Shown: positions 53,454-61,154 of the stretch, one piece after another | How the letters are laid out: every line of letters starts with the position of its first letter | Numbering within the stretch: position 1 is the stretch's first letter | Assembly (NCBI RefSeq): GCF_009363715.1 | Contig: NZ_CP045404.1 | Coordinates: 2,324,001-2,388,000, forward strand | Reading direction: 5' to 3' | Length of the DNA: 64,000 nucleotides | From: Roseovarius sp. THAF9 | Lineage (GTDB): Bacteria; Pseudomonadota; Alphaproteobacteria; Rhodobacterales; Rhodobacteraceae | Translations under genes and position numbers: made by a program | Notes under the pieces: generated by a model | The model's input: the letters and a program-made list of their open reading frames with translations, nothing else | What the model was told of the DNA's origin: nothing | Databases searched by the model: none

Positions 53454-53498
53454 TTGAACATTCCGAGCAGAAGAACTAATCTGAACTGGATAGTTCAG
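53454..53498 (+). promoter_or_regulatory. Promoter and TetR-like operator of the RND operon
   Basis: TTGAAC (53454-53459), 17 bases and TAATCT (53477-53482) form a good sigma-70 promoter. CTGAACT-GGAT-AGTTCAG (53481-53498) is a perfect 7-bp inverted repeat that overlaps the -10 end and the start point, as expected for a repressor operator. TetR-type regulators often bind such ACT..AGT palindromes; no regulator gene is present in this window. Confidence 0.6.
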
Positions 53499-53577
53499 CG
53501 TATAACGCCACAAAGACGCATGGCCTCGCGGGTCACGTCCCTGTAAACTAAATTAGACGACTCCAGAAAGCTATTCC

Positions 53578-54915
53578 ATGCGACTGTTCCCCATCCTTGC
53601 AGCCATCCTCGTCAGCGCGGCAATCTATGCGCTCGTGATGGAGCGTGACCGCATTTCTGCATTGCTCGCCCCGGTCGAGGACTCCGAGCTGGCTCCGGCG
53701 GTCGCGCAAGAGACCGAAGAGGCCGACCCACTGGCCGAAACCGAGGAAGAACGCGACGGCACCGTGGGCGTCGTCGCCCTGAAATCCACCGCCCGCACCA
53801 TCGACAGCGCTGTTACTGTCAGGGGCCAGACCGAGGCCGACCGCCAGGTCGAGCTGCGCGCCGAAACCGCCGGCCAGATCGTCTCGGACCCCATTCGCAA
53901 GGGCGCCTTCGTCGAACAGGGCGAAACCCTCTGCCAGCTTGATCCCGGCACGCGCGAGGCCAACCTGGCCGAGGCGCTGGCCCGCCTGGCCGAGGCCAAG
54001 TCCCGCATCCCCGAGGCCGAGGCCGCCGTGCCAGAGGCCGAGGCCCGCATACAGGAAAGCCGCGCCCGCCTGGTCGAGGCCCGCGCCGTGCTGAACGAGG
54101 CCGAGATCAACGCCAACGCCGCCGACAAGCTTTCCACCGACGGCTTCGCCTCGCAAACCCGCGTCGCGCAAACCCGCGCCGCCGTCGAAGGCGCCAAGGC
54201 CCAGATCACCAGCGCCGAGGCCGCGCTCAAGGCCGCCCAATCGGGCGAGGAAACCGCCGCCGCGGGCATCGAGGCCGCGCGCTCCGGCGTGCAAAGCGCC
54301 GAAGCCGCCGTGGCGTCGGCCCGCAAGGAGATCGACCGGCTGACCATCAAGGCGCCCTTCTCGGGCCTCTTGGAGAGCGACACCGCCGAGCTTGGCAGCT
54401 TCCTTCAGGCCGGCTCGCTCTGCGCCACCGTGATCCAGCTCGATCCGATCATGCTGGTGGGCTACATCCCCGAAACCGAAATCGCCAAGGTCAGCCTCGG
54501 CGCGCCCGCCACCGCCCGGCTGGCCTCGGGCGGCACGGTCGAAGGCGAGGTCACTTTCATCTCCCGCGCCGCCGATCCCACCACCCGCACCTTCCGCGTC
54601 GACATCCGCGTCCCGAACGAGGATCTCTCCCTGCGCGACGGCCAGACCGCGGAGATCGAGATCGACTCCGAAGGGCTGCAGGCGCATCTGCTGCCACAAT
54701 CCGCCCTCACGCTCGACGATGACGGCGCGCTCGGGGTCCGCATCGTGACCCCCGACAAGACGGCTCAATTCGTCCCCGTGACCCTGCTGCGCGACAGTCC
54801 CACCGGCGTCTTCGTCACCGGCCTCGACGACACCGCGAACGTCATCATCATCGGCCAGGAATTCGTGGCCGACGGCGTGCCTGTCAAACCCACCTACCGG
54901 GAGACGATCCAATGA
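53578..54915 (+). CDS. RND efflux periplasmic adaptor (membrane fusion protein)
   Basis: A 445-residue protein: an N-terminal membrane segment (LFPILAAILVSAAIYALVM), an acidic stretch, a lipoyl half-motif (VRGQTEADRQVELRAETAGQI), a long alpha-hairpin (residues ~125-240) of heptad-like AEA repeats (AEAEAAVPEAEARIQESRAR), the second lipoyl half (LTIKAPFSGLLESDTAELGSFLQAG) and beta-barrel/membrane-proximal domains. It links the inner-membrane pump to an outer-membrane channel. It overlaps the permease start (ATGA at 54912-54915). No channel gene is adjacent. Confidence 0.92.
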   Translation: MRLFPILAAILVSAAIYALVMERDRISALLAPVEDSELAPAVAQETEEADPLAETEEERDGTVGVVALKSTARTIDSAVTVRGQTEADRQVELRAETAGQIVSDPIRKGAFVEQGETLCQLDPGTREANLAEALARLAEAKSRIPEAEAAVPEAEARIQESRARLVEARAVLNEAEINANAADKLSTDGFASQTRVAQTRAAVEGAKAQITSAEAALKAAQSGEETAAAGIEAARSGVQSAEAAVASARKEIDRLTIKAPFSGLLESDTAELGSFLQAGSLCATVIQLDPIMLVGYIPETEIAKVSLGAPATARLASGGTVEGEVTFISRAADPTTRTFRVDIRVPNEDLSLRDGQTAEIEIDSEGLQAHLLPQSALTLDDDGALGVRIVTPDKTAQFVPVTLLRDSPTGVFVTGLDDTANVIIIGQEFVADGVPVKPTYRETIQ

Positions 54916-57900
54916 CGGGCATCGTCGACTGGGCCTCGCAACGCGCCCGGATGGTGATCGCCTTCATCATCCTGTCGATCGTCGCCGGCACCACCGCCTA
55001 CATCTCCCTGCCCAAGGAAGGCGAGCCGGATATCGAGATCCCGGCGCTCTTCGTGTCGGTCAACTTCCCCGGCATCTCGGCCGAGGACTCCGAAAAACTG
55101 CTGGTCAAGGTCATGGAAACCGAGCTTTCGGACCTCGATGGCCTGAAGGAAATGACCGGCACTGCAGCGGAAAACTATGCCGGCGTGGCGCTGGAATTCG
55201 AATTCGGCTGGGACAAGACCCAGATCATGGCCGACGTCCGCGACGCCATGAACGCCGCCGAGGCCGACTTCCCCGAAGGCGCCGAGCAGTACACGATCAA
55301 CGAGATCAACTTCTCCGAATTCCCCATCATCATCGTGTCGCTTTCCGGCCCCGTGCCCGAACGCACGCTGGCCCGCATCGCCAAGGACCTTCAGGACCGG
55401 CTCGAAGGGCTGGAACCGGTGCTCGAGGCCGGCATCGCCGGCAACCGCGACGAGATGGTCGAGGTCGTGATCGACCCGCTGCGGCTCGAGGCCTACAACG
55501 TCACCGCGAACGAGCTGCTGACCGTCGTCCAGAACAATAACCAATTGATCGCGGCGGGCGAGGTCGACAGCGCCCAGGGCGCCTTCTCGGTCAAGATCCC
55601 CTCCTCCTTCGACGATACCGGCGACATCTACGACCTGCCGGTCAAGACCAATGGCGACCGTGTCGTCACGCTGGGCGATCTGGCGCGCATCAACCTCACC
55701 TTCGAGGACCGCATCGGCACCGCCCGCTACAACGGCGAGACGGCGATCGCCCTGCAGGTGGTCAAGCGCAAGGGATTCAACATCATCGACACCACCGCGC
55801 TGGTCCGCGAGGTCGTGGCCGAAGCCGAGAACAACTGGCCGTCCGAACTTCAGGTCGCGGTGCAGGTCGACACCTCGAACGACCAGTCACGCATCATCGC
55901 CTCGATGGTCTCGCAACTCGAAGGCTCTGTGCTGACCGCCATCGCGCTGGTGATGATCGTCACGCTGGCCGCGCTTGGCATCCGCCCCGCCCTTCTGGTG
56001 GGCTTTGCCATCCCCACCTCGTTCCTGCTGTGCTTCGCCCTTCTGGCCGTGATGGGCGTGCCGGTCTCGAACATCGTCATGTTCGGCCTGATCCTCGCCG
56101 TGGGGATGCTGGTGGACGGCGCCATCGTGGTGGTCGAATACGCCGATAAGCAGATCGCCGAGGGCGAAGGCCCGATGCACGCCTACGTGGCTGCCGCCAA
56201 GCGCATGTTCTGGCCGGTGGTCAGCTCCACCGCCACCACGCTCTGCGCCTTCCTGCCGATGCTCTTCTGGCCCGGCGTGCCGGGGCAATTCATGATGATG
56301 CTGCCCGTCACACTCATCTTCGTGCTGTCGGCCTCGCTGCTGGTCGCGCTGGTCTACCTGCCCGTCATGGGAGGCGTCACGGGCCGCATCGAGCGCTGGT
56401 TCACCCAGCGAATCGAATCCATCGCCACCACCCGCTGGTACCTCCATATCGCGCTCGCCGTCCTCGCCGTTGGCGGGCTGATGCTGGCCGGTCAAGCCAT
56501 CGGCCCGCTGGCCCAACAGGCCGGCGCGCAATTCGCCGGCATGGACGGCGGCGATATCCTCGGCTCGGTCATCCCGTCGCTGCTCACCGCCTTCGGGCTG
56601 GGTCTGGGCATGGTCATCGCGGGCGGCGTGGCGCTCGCCGGCGCGCTGACCGCGCTGCTCTGCGTGCTGGCGCTCTTCCGCCGCCTGTCGCTCCTGTGGG
56701 AAAGCCTCGACACCTGGCAGGCCCGCAAGCTGCCCTTCCCCGTCGCACGCGGCCTGATCTTCGCGGCTGCGGCCATCGGCGTCGCATGGGGCATGGGGCT
56801 GGACTGGGCCGCCGCCATCGTCCTCGCGCTCATCGTCTTCGCCGCCATCGCGATCCGGCAATACACCCGCCTCCACCGCGCCCAGCGGATCGACGCGGGC
56901 TACCGCCGCTCGCCCTTCGGCTGGATCATCAACTCCATCGCCGCCAACCCGATCATGCCGCTGGTGGCCTTCTGCGCCATCTTCGTCTTCGTCGGCTCGG
57001 TGCTGATGTATTACGTCAACAACAACAACGGCACCGAATTCTTCGTGGAATCCGAACCCGAGAATGCCGTTGTCTACGTCCGCGCCCGCGGCAACCTGTC
57101 GATTGACCAGAAGGACGCGCTGGTCCGCGAGGCCGAACAGGTCGTGCTGGAGCATCCCAACGTCCTGTCGGCCTTCTCCTTTGCCGGCGATGGCGGGCTC
57201 AACAACAATACCGGCGGTGCGCAGCCCCCGCTCGACACGATCGGGCAGGTCCAGTTCGAACTGGTCAAGTGGGAGGACCGCCCGACCACCTATGAGACGT
57301 GGTTCACCATCCCCTTCCTCGACTACGACGTGCAGCGCCGGGTGAACGACCCCACCGCCGATGGCGAACGCACCATCGACCAGCTGACCGCCGATCTGCA
57401 ACAGATCCCCGGCATCAAGGTCGAGATCCTGTCGCTCGAACAGGGCCCCGCCTCGGCCAAGCCCGTGCACTTGCGCCTCAAGGGCGACAACTGGGAGGAA
57501 CTTCAGGCCTTCACCGCCCGCGCCCGCGAAAAGTTCGAGGAAACCCGCGGCCTGGAACTCATCGAGGACACGCTCCCCCTGCCCGGCATCGACTGGCAGA
57601 TCGACGTCGACGTGGAAAAGGCCGGCCGCTTCGGCGCGGACGTGGCCACCGTGGGCGCGATGGTCCAGCTGGTGACGCGCGGCATCCTGCTCGACACCAT
57701 GCGCGTGCCCTCCTCGGACGAGGAAATCGACATCCGCGTCCGCCTGCCCGCCGAGGACCGCGTACTCTCCACCCTCGACACGCTCAAGGTCCGCACCAAT
57801 GACGGCCTCGTGCCGCTGTCGAACTTCATCACCCGCCAGCCGGTGCCCAAGCTGGCCCAGATCGACCGCGTCGACCAGACCCGCTATTTCGACGTGAAAG

Positions 57901-58886
57901 CGGGCGTCGTGGACGGCCTGACCGTGACCAAGACCGGCGAAAACGGCGAGCAAACGCAAGTCCCCCTCACCGCCAACGAGCGCATCGAGACCCTCACCGA
58001 ATGGCTCGAGTCGACCGAGGTGCCCCGCAGCATCTCCTACGAATGGACCGGCGACGCCGAGGACCAGGAGGAATCCGGCGCCTTCCTGCAACAGGCCTTC
58101 ATGGGTGCTCTGGGGCTGATGTTCATCATCCTGCTGGCGCAATTCAACTCGGTCTACAACGCCGTTCTTGTGCTGCTGGCGGTGATCCTGTCCACCACCG
58201 GCGTCCTGATCGGCATGCTGGTGATGAACCAGCCGTTCTCCATCATCATGACCGGCACCGGCATCGTCGCGCTGGCCGGAATCGTCGTGAACAACAATAT
58301 CGTGCTGATCGACACCTACCAGGAATATTCCCGCTACATGCCCCGGATCGAGGCGATCACCCGCACCGCCGAGGCGCGCATCCGCCCCGTCCTGCTGACT
58401 ACGATTACCACCATGGCAGGCCTTGCGCCCATGATGTTCGGCCTCAGCCTCGATTTCTTCGGCGGCGGCTACACGTTCAACAGCCCCACCGCGCTGTGGT
58501 GGAAACAGCTGGCCACCGCGGTCGTCTTCGGTCTCGGCATCGCCACCGTGCTCACGCTCGTCTTCACGCCCTCCATGCTGGCGCTGCGCATCTGGGCCAC
58601 GACCTATGTCCTCTGGGCGGCGCAGCTTCTGGCCAAGCTGTCCTTCGGCCGCACCAGCCGCGCTGCCCGCGACTGGGCCCTGTCGCGCCAGGCCGGCCGC
58701 GTCCGCGCGCCCGAGATCATCTGGACCGAAACCATCCCCGACGACGCCTACGAGGACGACACGGCCCAGCCCGAACTGGCCCTCGACGAGGTCAAAGGCG
58801 TGCTGGCCACCCGCAAGGCGTCGCAGGACGGCTCGGAAGACGACGACACCCCGCCCAAGAACAAATCCCTCCGCGCCGCCGAGTAA
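54912..58886 (+). CDS. RND efflux permease with an extra membrane block
   Basis: A 1324-residue transporter of the HAE/AcrB superfamily, about 270 residues longer than AcrB. TM1 (VIAFIILSIVAGTTAYISL), the first porter domain, TM2-6 (VLTAIALVMIVTLAAL, GLILAVGMLVDGAIVVVEY with the proton-relay Asp) and TM7-12 (GALGLMFIILLAQFNS; GIVALAGIVVNNNIVLIDTY) are normal. Between TM6 and TM7 (residues ~500-675) lies an insertion with four to five hydrophobic segments (WYLHIALAVLAVGGLML, LLTAFGLGLGMVIAGGVALA, GLIFAAAAIGVAWGMGL, AAIVLALIVFAAIAI). A ~70-residue charged tail follows the last TM. The substrate is unknown. Confidence 0.93.
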   Translation: MTGIVDWASQRARMVIAFIILSIVAGTTAYISLPKEGEPDIEIPALFVSVNFPGISAEDSEKLLVKVMETELSDLDGLKEMTGTAAENYAGVALEFEFGWDKTQIMADVRDAMNAAEADFPEGAEQYTINEINFSEFPIIIVSLSGPVPERTLARIAKDLQDRLEGLEPVLEAGIAGNRDEMVEVVIDPLRLEAYNVTANELLTVVQNNNQLIAAGEVDSAQGAFSVKIPSSFDDTGDIYDLPVKTNGDRVVTLGDLARINLTFEDRIGTARYNGETAIALQVVKRKGFNIIDTTALVREVVAEAENNWPSELQVAVQVDTSNDQSRIIASMVSQLEGSVLTAIALVMIVTLAALGIRPALLVGFAIPTSFLLCFALLAVMGVPVSNIVMFGLILAVGMLVDGAIVVVEYADKQIAEGEGPMHAYVAAAKRMFWPVVSSTATTLCAFLPMLFWPGVPGQFMMMLPVTLIFVLSASLLVALVYLPVMGGVTGRIERWFTQRIESIATTRWYLHIALAVLAVGGLMLAGQAIGPLAQQAGAQFAGMDGGDILGSVIPSLLTAFGLGLGMVIAGGVALAGALTALLCVLALFRRLSLLWESLDTWQARKLPFPVARGLIFAAAAIGVAWGMGLDWAAAIVLALIVFAAIAIRQYTRLHRAQRIDAGYRRSPFGWIINSIAANPIMPLVAFCAIFVFVGSVLMYYVNNNNGTEFFVESEPENAVVYVRARGNLSIDQKDALVREAEQVVLEHPNVLSAFSFAGDGGLNNNTGGAQPPLDTIGQVQFELVKWEDRPTTYETWFTIPFLDYDVQRRVNDPTADGERTIDQLTADLQQIPGIKVEILSLEQGPASAKPVHLRLKGDNWEELQAFTARAREKFEETRGLELIEDTLPLPGIDWQIDVDVEKAGRFGADVATVGAMVQLVTRGILLDTMRVPSSDEEIDIRVRLPAEDRVLSTLDTLKVRTNDGLVPLSNFITRQPVPKLAQIDRVDQTRYFDVKAGVVDGLTVTKTGENGEQTQVPLTANERIETLTEWLESTEVPRSISYEWTGDAEDQEESGAFLQQAFMGALGLMFIILLAQFNSVYNAVLVLLAVILSTTGVLIGMLVMNQPFSIIMTGTGIVALAGIVVNNNIVLIDTYQEYSRYMPRIEAITRTAEARIRPVLLTTITTMAGLAPMMFGLSLDFFGGGYTFNSPTALWWKQLATAVVFGLGIATVLTLVFTPSMLALRIWATTYVLWAAQLLAKLSFGRTSRAARDWALSRQAGRVRAPEIIWTETIPDDAYEDDTAQPELALDEVKGVLATRKASQDGSEDDDTPPKNKSLRAAE

Positions 58887-58903
58887 GCCCGCCTAGAGTG
58901 ACC

Positions 58904-58941
58904 AAAAAAAAAACCACGCGGTTTGTGGCCTTGGTGCGTGG
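58904..58941 (-). terminator. Intrinsic terminator of the cold-shock-like gene
   Basis: On the minus strand CCACGC (RC of 58936-58941) pairs with GCGTGG (RC of 58914-58919) and is followed by ten T's (RC of 58904-58913). It lies just past the stop codon. Confidence 0.8.
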
Positions 58942-58944
58942 CGC

Positions 58945-59160
58945 TCACACCTCGCCGTCCGGTGCCAGGTTCAGCGACACGACCCATTGTCCGTTCCCGG
59001 TCTTGCCGTCAAAGACCACATTCGTTCCAACCAGCAAGGTCGGCCAAAGCTCGGGAAAATCGGCCTCCCGCGCCCGGAACAGGGGGTTTCCGGCCTTTGC
59101 GCACCAGATATGCGCAATACGTCCATCATCTGAAAAATACAGGATCGTCCCGCGGTACAT
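58945..59160 (-). CDS. Small cold-shock-domain-like protein (71 aa)
   Basis: MYRGTILYFSDDGRIAHIWC, then AKAGNPLFRAREADFPELWP, then a TLLVGTNVVFDGKTG segment and GNGQWVVSLNLAPDGEV. The order G-T-(I/V)-x-x-F, a middle block, 'L..G..V.FD....G..A.N(V/L)' matches the cold-shock fold, but the RNP1 motif (K-G-F-G-F-I) is replaced by GRIAHIWC. It may thus bind RNA weakly or something else. The start at 59160 has AAGAGG six bases upstream; longer upstream codons are not protein-like. A strong terminator follows. Confidence 0.7.
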   Translation of the reverse strand: MYRGTILYFSDDGRIAHIWCAKAGNPLFRAREADFPELWPTLLVGTNVVFDGKTGNGQWVVSLNLAPDGEV

Positions 59161-59497
59161 GTCGCCTCTTGATTTGCGCGTCGTCAGCGTCGGCCGTTCG
59201 CACCAAAACCAGAAGAAACTTGTAAACGGGGCCAAGAAGCCTCGCCTTAACGCAGTCCCCCAACCGCTTGAAGAGCAAATTAGCCGCGTGCCGCAACGCA
59301 TCAACAAGACAACGTGAAGACTTTGATAAAAATGGTAATTTTCTGCGGAAGCGCACGCACGTCCCAATGTTCTGCGACCACGGACCGGACATACCCTCTA
59401 CGCGGGGTGCGTGAAGGGCATAGTTATGAAAAAGGCAGATCTTCGCCTTTAACCAGAAATCACCGGGAAAAAGCTGGGGACGAACGACGAGCTGCCG
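59161..59497. other. Gene-free stretch between two minus-strand genes
   Basis: 337 bp that must hold the promoter of the cold-shock-like gene and the terminator of the EF-hand gene. It is richer in A+T than its neighbours (around 59280-59350). I see no convincing coding frame and no tRNA or known RNA motif. A short hairpin is listed separately. Confidence 0.5.
59428..59450 (-). terminator. Possible terminator of the EF-hand protein gene
   Basis: On the minus strand AAAGGC (RC of 59445-59450) pairs with GCCTTT (RC of 59431-59436), followed by T's (RC of 59428-59433). It lies about 50 bases past the EF-hand gene stop codon. The stem is short. Confidence 0.4.
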
Positions 59498-61030
59498 TCA
59501 TTGCGGGCAAAGCGCCCCAAGAATACACCGCCCCGTCACCGCATCCCAAACCTCCGACTGTTGCGGGTTTCCCGCCGGCAACGGAACCCCCTCGCCCAAC
59601 AGGAACGTTGTGCGAAACGAGCCGCTCATTCCGGCCGGGAACCGCGCGATGGGCTCGGCGATCAGAATGCGCCGATCCTTCGTGCCCCGCAACGCGCCTG
59701 CCTCGATCAGTTGCAGGATACCCGCGCCATGCGGCAGCACGTCATAGCTGCGCGCTTGCCCAAGCGTCACGACATCACCTTCCGCGAATGCCACGACACC
59801 GCCCGGATAAAGCCGGTTCAGCTCGCCACGCACCCTTGCCCGAAGCGCTGTCGTCGGATCATCCGGCCCGCCCCTGATCTCTTCCGGGCCCGTCTCGGTC
59901 ATGCGGTAATAGATGCCGGACTGTGCATAGATCCCATCCTCGGGCGGGTCCGGGATCGGCGAAAGATGATGATCGCCCGACGGCACCGCCACCCGGCCCA
60001 TGTCATAGAACGAAACGACCCTCTCCACGTCCCGGCCCAGCCGCCTTTCCAGCAGTTTCTGCGCCCCCAATTGCGCCGCGTTGTCCGCAGCCTTGAGGTA
60101 GTCCGGCAGGCACCCCTTCGTCGTCACCAGATGCACGCGCTGCTTGTTCAGGCCCACGACACCCGCACGGCTTTGATGGACATTGCCCACGAAGGCCTCC
60201 ACCCGGTCCACAGCCCCCGTGACCTCCCAGATCACCGGGGTCCAGGCGGTGGCGACCACGTAGACCGGCCCCTCGCCTGCCTCGATCTCCAACTCCGCCG
60301 AGGTGGTGACACGGTCAAATCCCGAAAGCGCGATGTTCGAGACGGCGTCGCCCGCGTATCCAGAGACGAACACCACCTCCGCCGCCTCGGACGGCGTCGG
60401 CATGTTGCATGCCCCCATTGCTTTTCCGGCCCCGGCCTGCGGCAACCGCGCCGCCCGGGCCAGCGCCGGGCTCTGCGCCAACAGCCTTACCGCCACGCCG
60501 ATCTCATCGGGGGTCACAGAGCCGTCACCATCCATGTCGAACAACAGGATGTCGCGCAGCGCCGTATCATGCGGGCGATAAGACTCCATCTTCTCGGACA
60601 CCGCCGAGACGATCTCCGCGGTGCTCAACGTTCCATCCCCGTCGGCGTCCAGCGTGACGCGGGCGCTCACCACCGTCTGCCGTGCAGTCGCGTTGCCGTG
60701 CGCCTCGATCCGCGCGATCTCCGCCGCATCGATCTGCAGGTCGCCATCCAGGTCCAGCTCAAGAAAATCGCCCAGGATTCGCGCCCGCGCGCGGGCGCGG
60801 TTCAGCCCCTCGGTCGTGCCCAGCGCCGCCGCTGTCAACCGTCCATCGGCGGCAACCTGGAATACCTGTCGAATGGCGTGTTCGGCAAATTCCCTTGGGT
60901 CGTGCGCCAGCTGCCGCACCGTGCGACGCGACAGCTCGCCGATCACGTCGATCGGATCGACCCCATCCTGCGCAAGGACAGGCGTCGCGACCAGCGACGC
61001 GGCAAGGGTCAAAAAGACAGGAAAACGCAT
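59498..61030 (-). CDS. Secreted EF-hand protein of unknown function
   Basis: A 510-residue protein with a Sec signal (MRFPVFLTLAASLVATPVLA). Three canonical 12-residue EF-hand calcium loops follow: DLDGDLQIDAAE (93-104), DADGDGTLSTAE (128-139) and DMDGDGSVTPDE (165-176), all with Asp/Asn at 1, 3, 5 and Glu at 12. From residue ~200 comes a ~310-residue domain without recognisable motifs (EVVFVSGYAGDAVSNIALSG, VYVVATAWTPVIWEVTGAV, RRILIAEPIARFPAGMSG, CILGALCPQ at the end) that looks beta-rich. It is periplasmic or exported. The Atm1-type exporter gene is 124 bp upstream on the same strand. Confidence 0.82.
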   Translation of the reverse strand: MRFPVFLTLAASLVATPVLAQDGVDPIDVIGELSRRTVRQLAHDPREFAEHAIRQVFQVAADGRLTAAALGTTEGLNRARARARILGDFLELDLDGDLQIDAAEIARIEAHGNATARQTVVSARVTLDADGDGTLSTAEIVSAVSEKMESYRPHDTALRDILLFDMDGDGSVTPDEIGVAVRLLAQSPALARAARLPQAGAGKAMGACNMPTPSEAAEVVFVSGYAGDAVSNIALSGFDRVTTSAELEIEAGEGPVYVVATAWTPVIWEVTGAVDRVEAFVGNVHQSRAGVVGLNKQRVHLVTTKGCLPDYLKAADNAAQLGAQKLLERRLGRDVERVVSFYDMGRVAVPSGDHHLSPIPDPPEDGIYAQSGIYYRMTETGPEEIRGGPDDPTTALRARVRGELNRLYPGGVVAFAEGDVVTLGQARSYDVLPHGAGILQLIEAGALRGTKDRRILIAEPIARFPAGMSGSFRTTFLLGEGVPLPAGNPQQSEVWDAVTGRCILGALCPQ

Positions 61031-61086
61031 GAGGCACCCCACAGGTTTGGCATCCGCCAGATTCTCCGGCACAACTTTGGCATGAG

Positions 61087-61122
61087 TATGGCCACCGACC
61101 ACCCTATGGCCACCGACCACCC
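61087..61122. repeat. 18-bp perfect tandem duplication
   Basis: TATGGCCACCGACCACCC occurs twice in a row (61087-61104, 61105-61122), followed by a CCTGTCCCGGG remnant similar to the CCCGGG family. Between the exporter and the EF-hand gene. Confidence 0.8.
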
Positions 61123-61154
61123 TGTCCCGGGTTTGGCCAGCCCAGCGACGTGCC

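Noticed and set aside
55887..58142. 751-codon minus-strand frame inside the RND permease
   Set aside because: His/Gly/Asp/Gln-rich sequence without domains; mirror of the permease reading frame.
61087..61122. Tandem 18-bp repeat considered as a CRISPR remnant
   Set aside because: Two head-to-tail units without spacers, no cas genes; a simple duplication.
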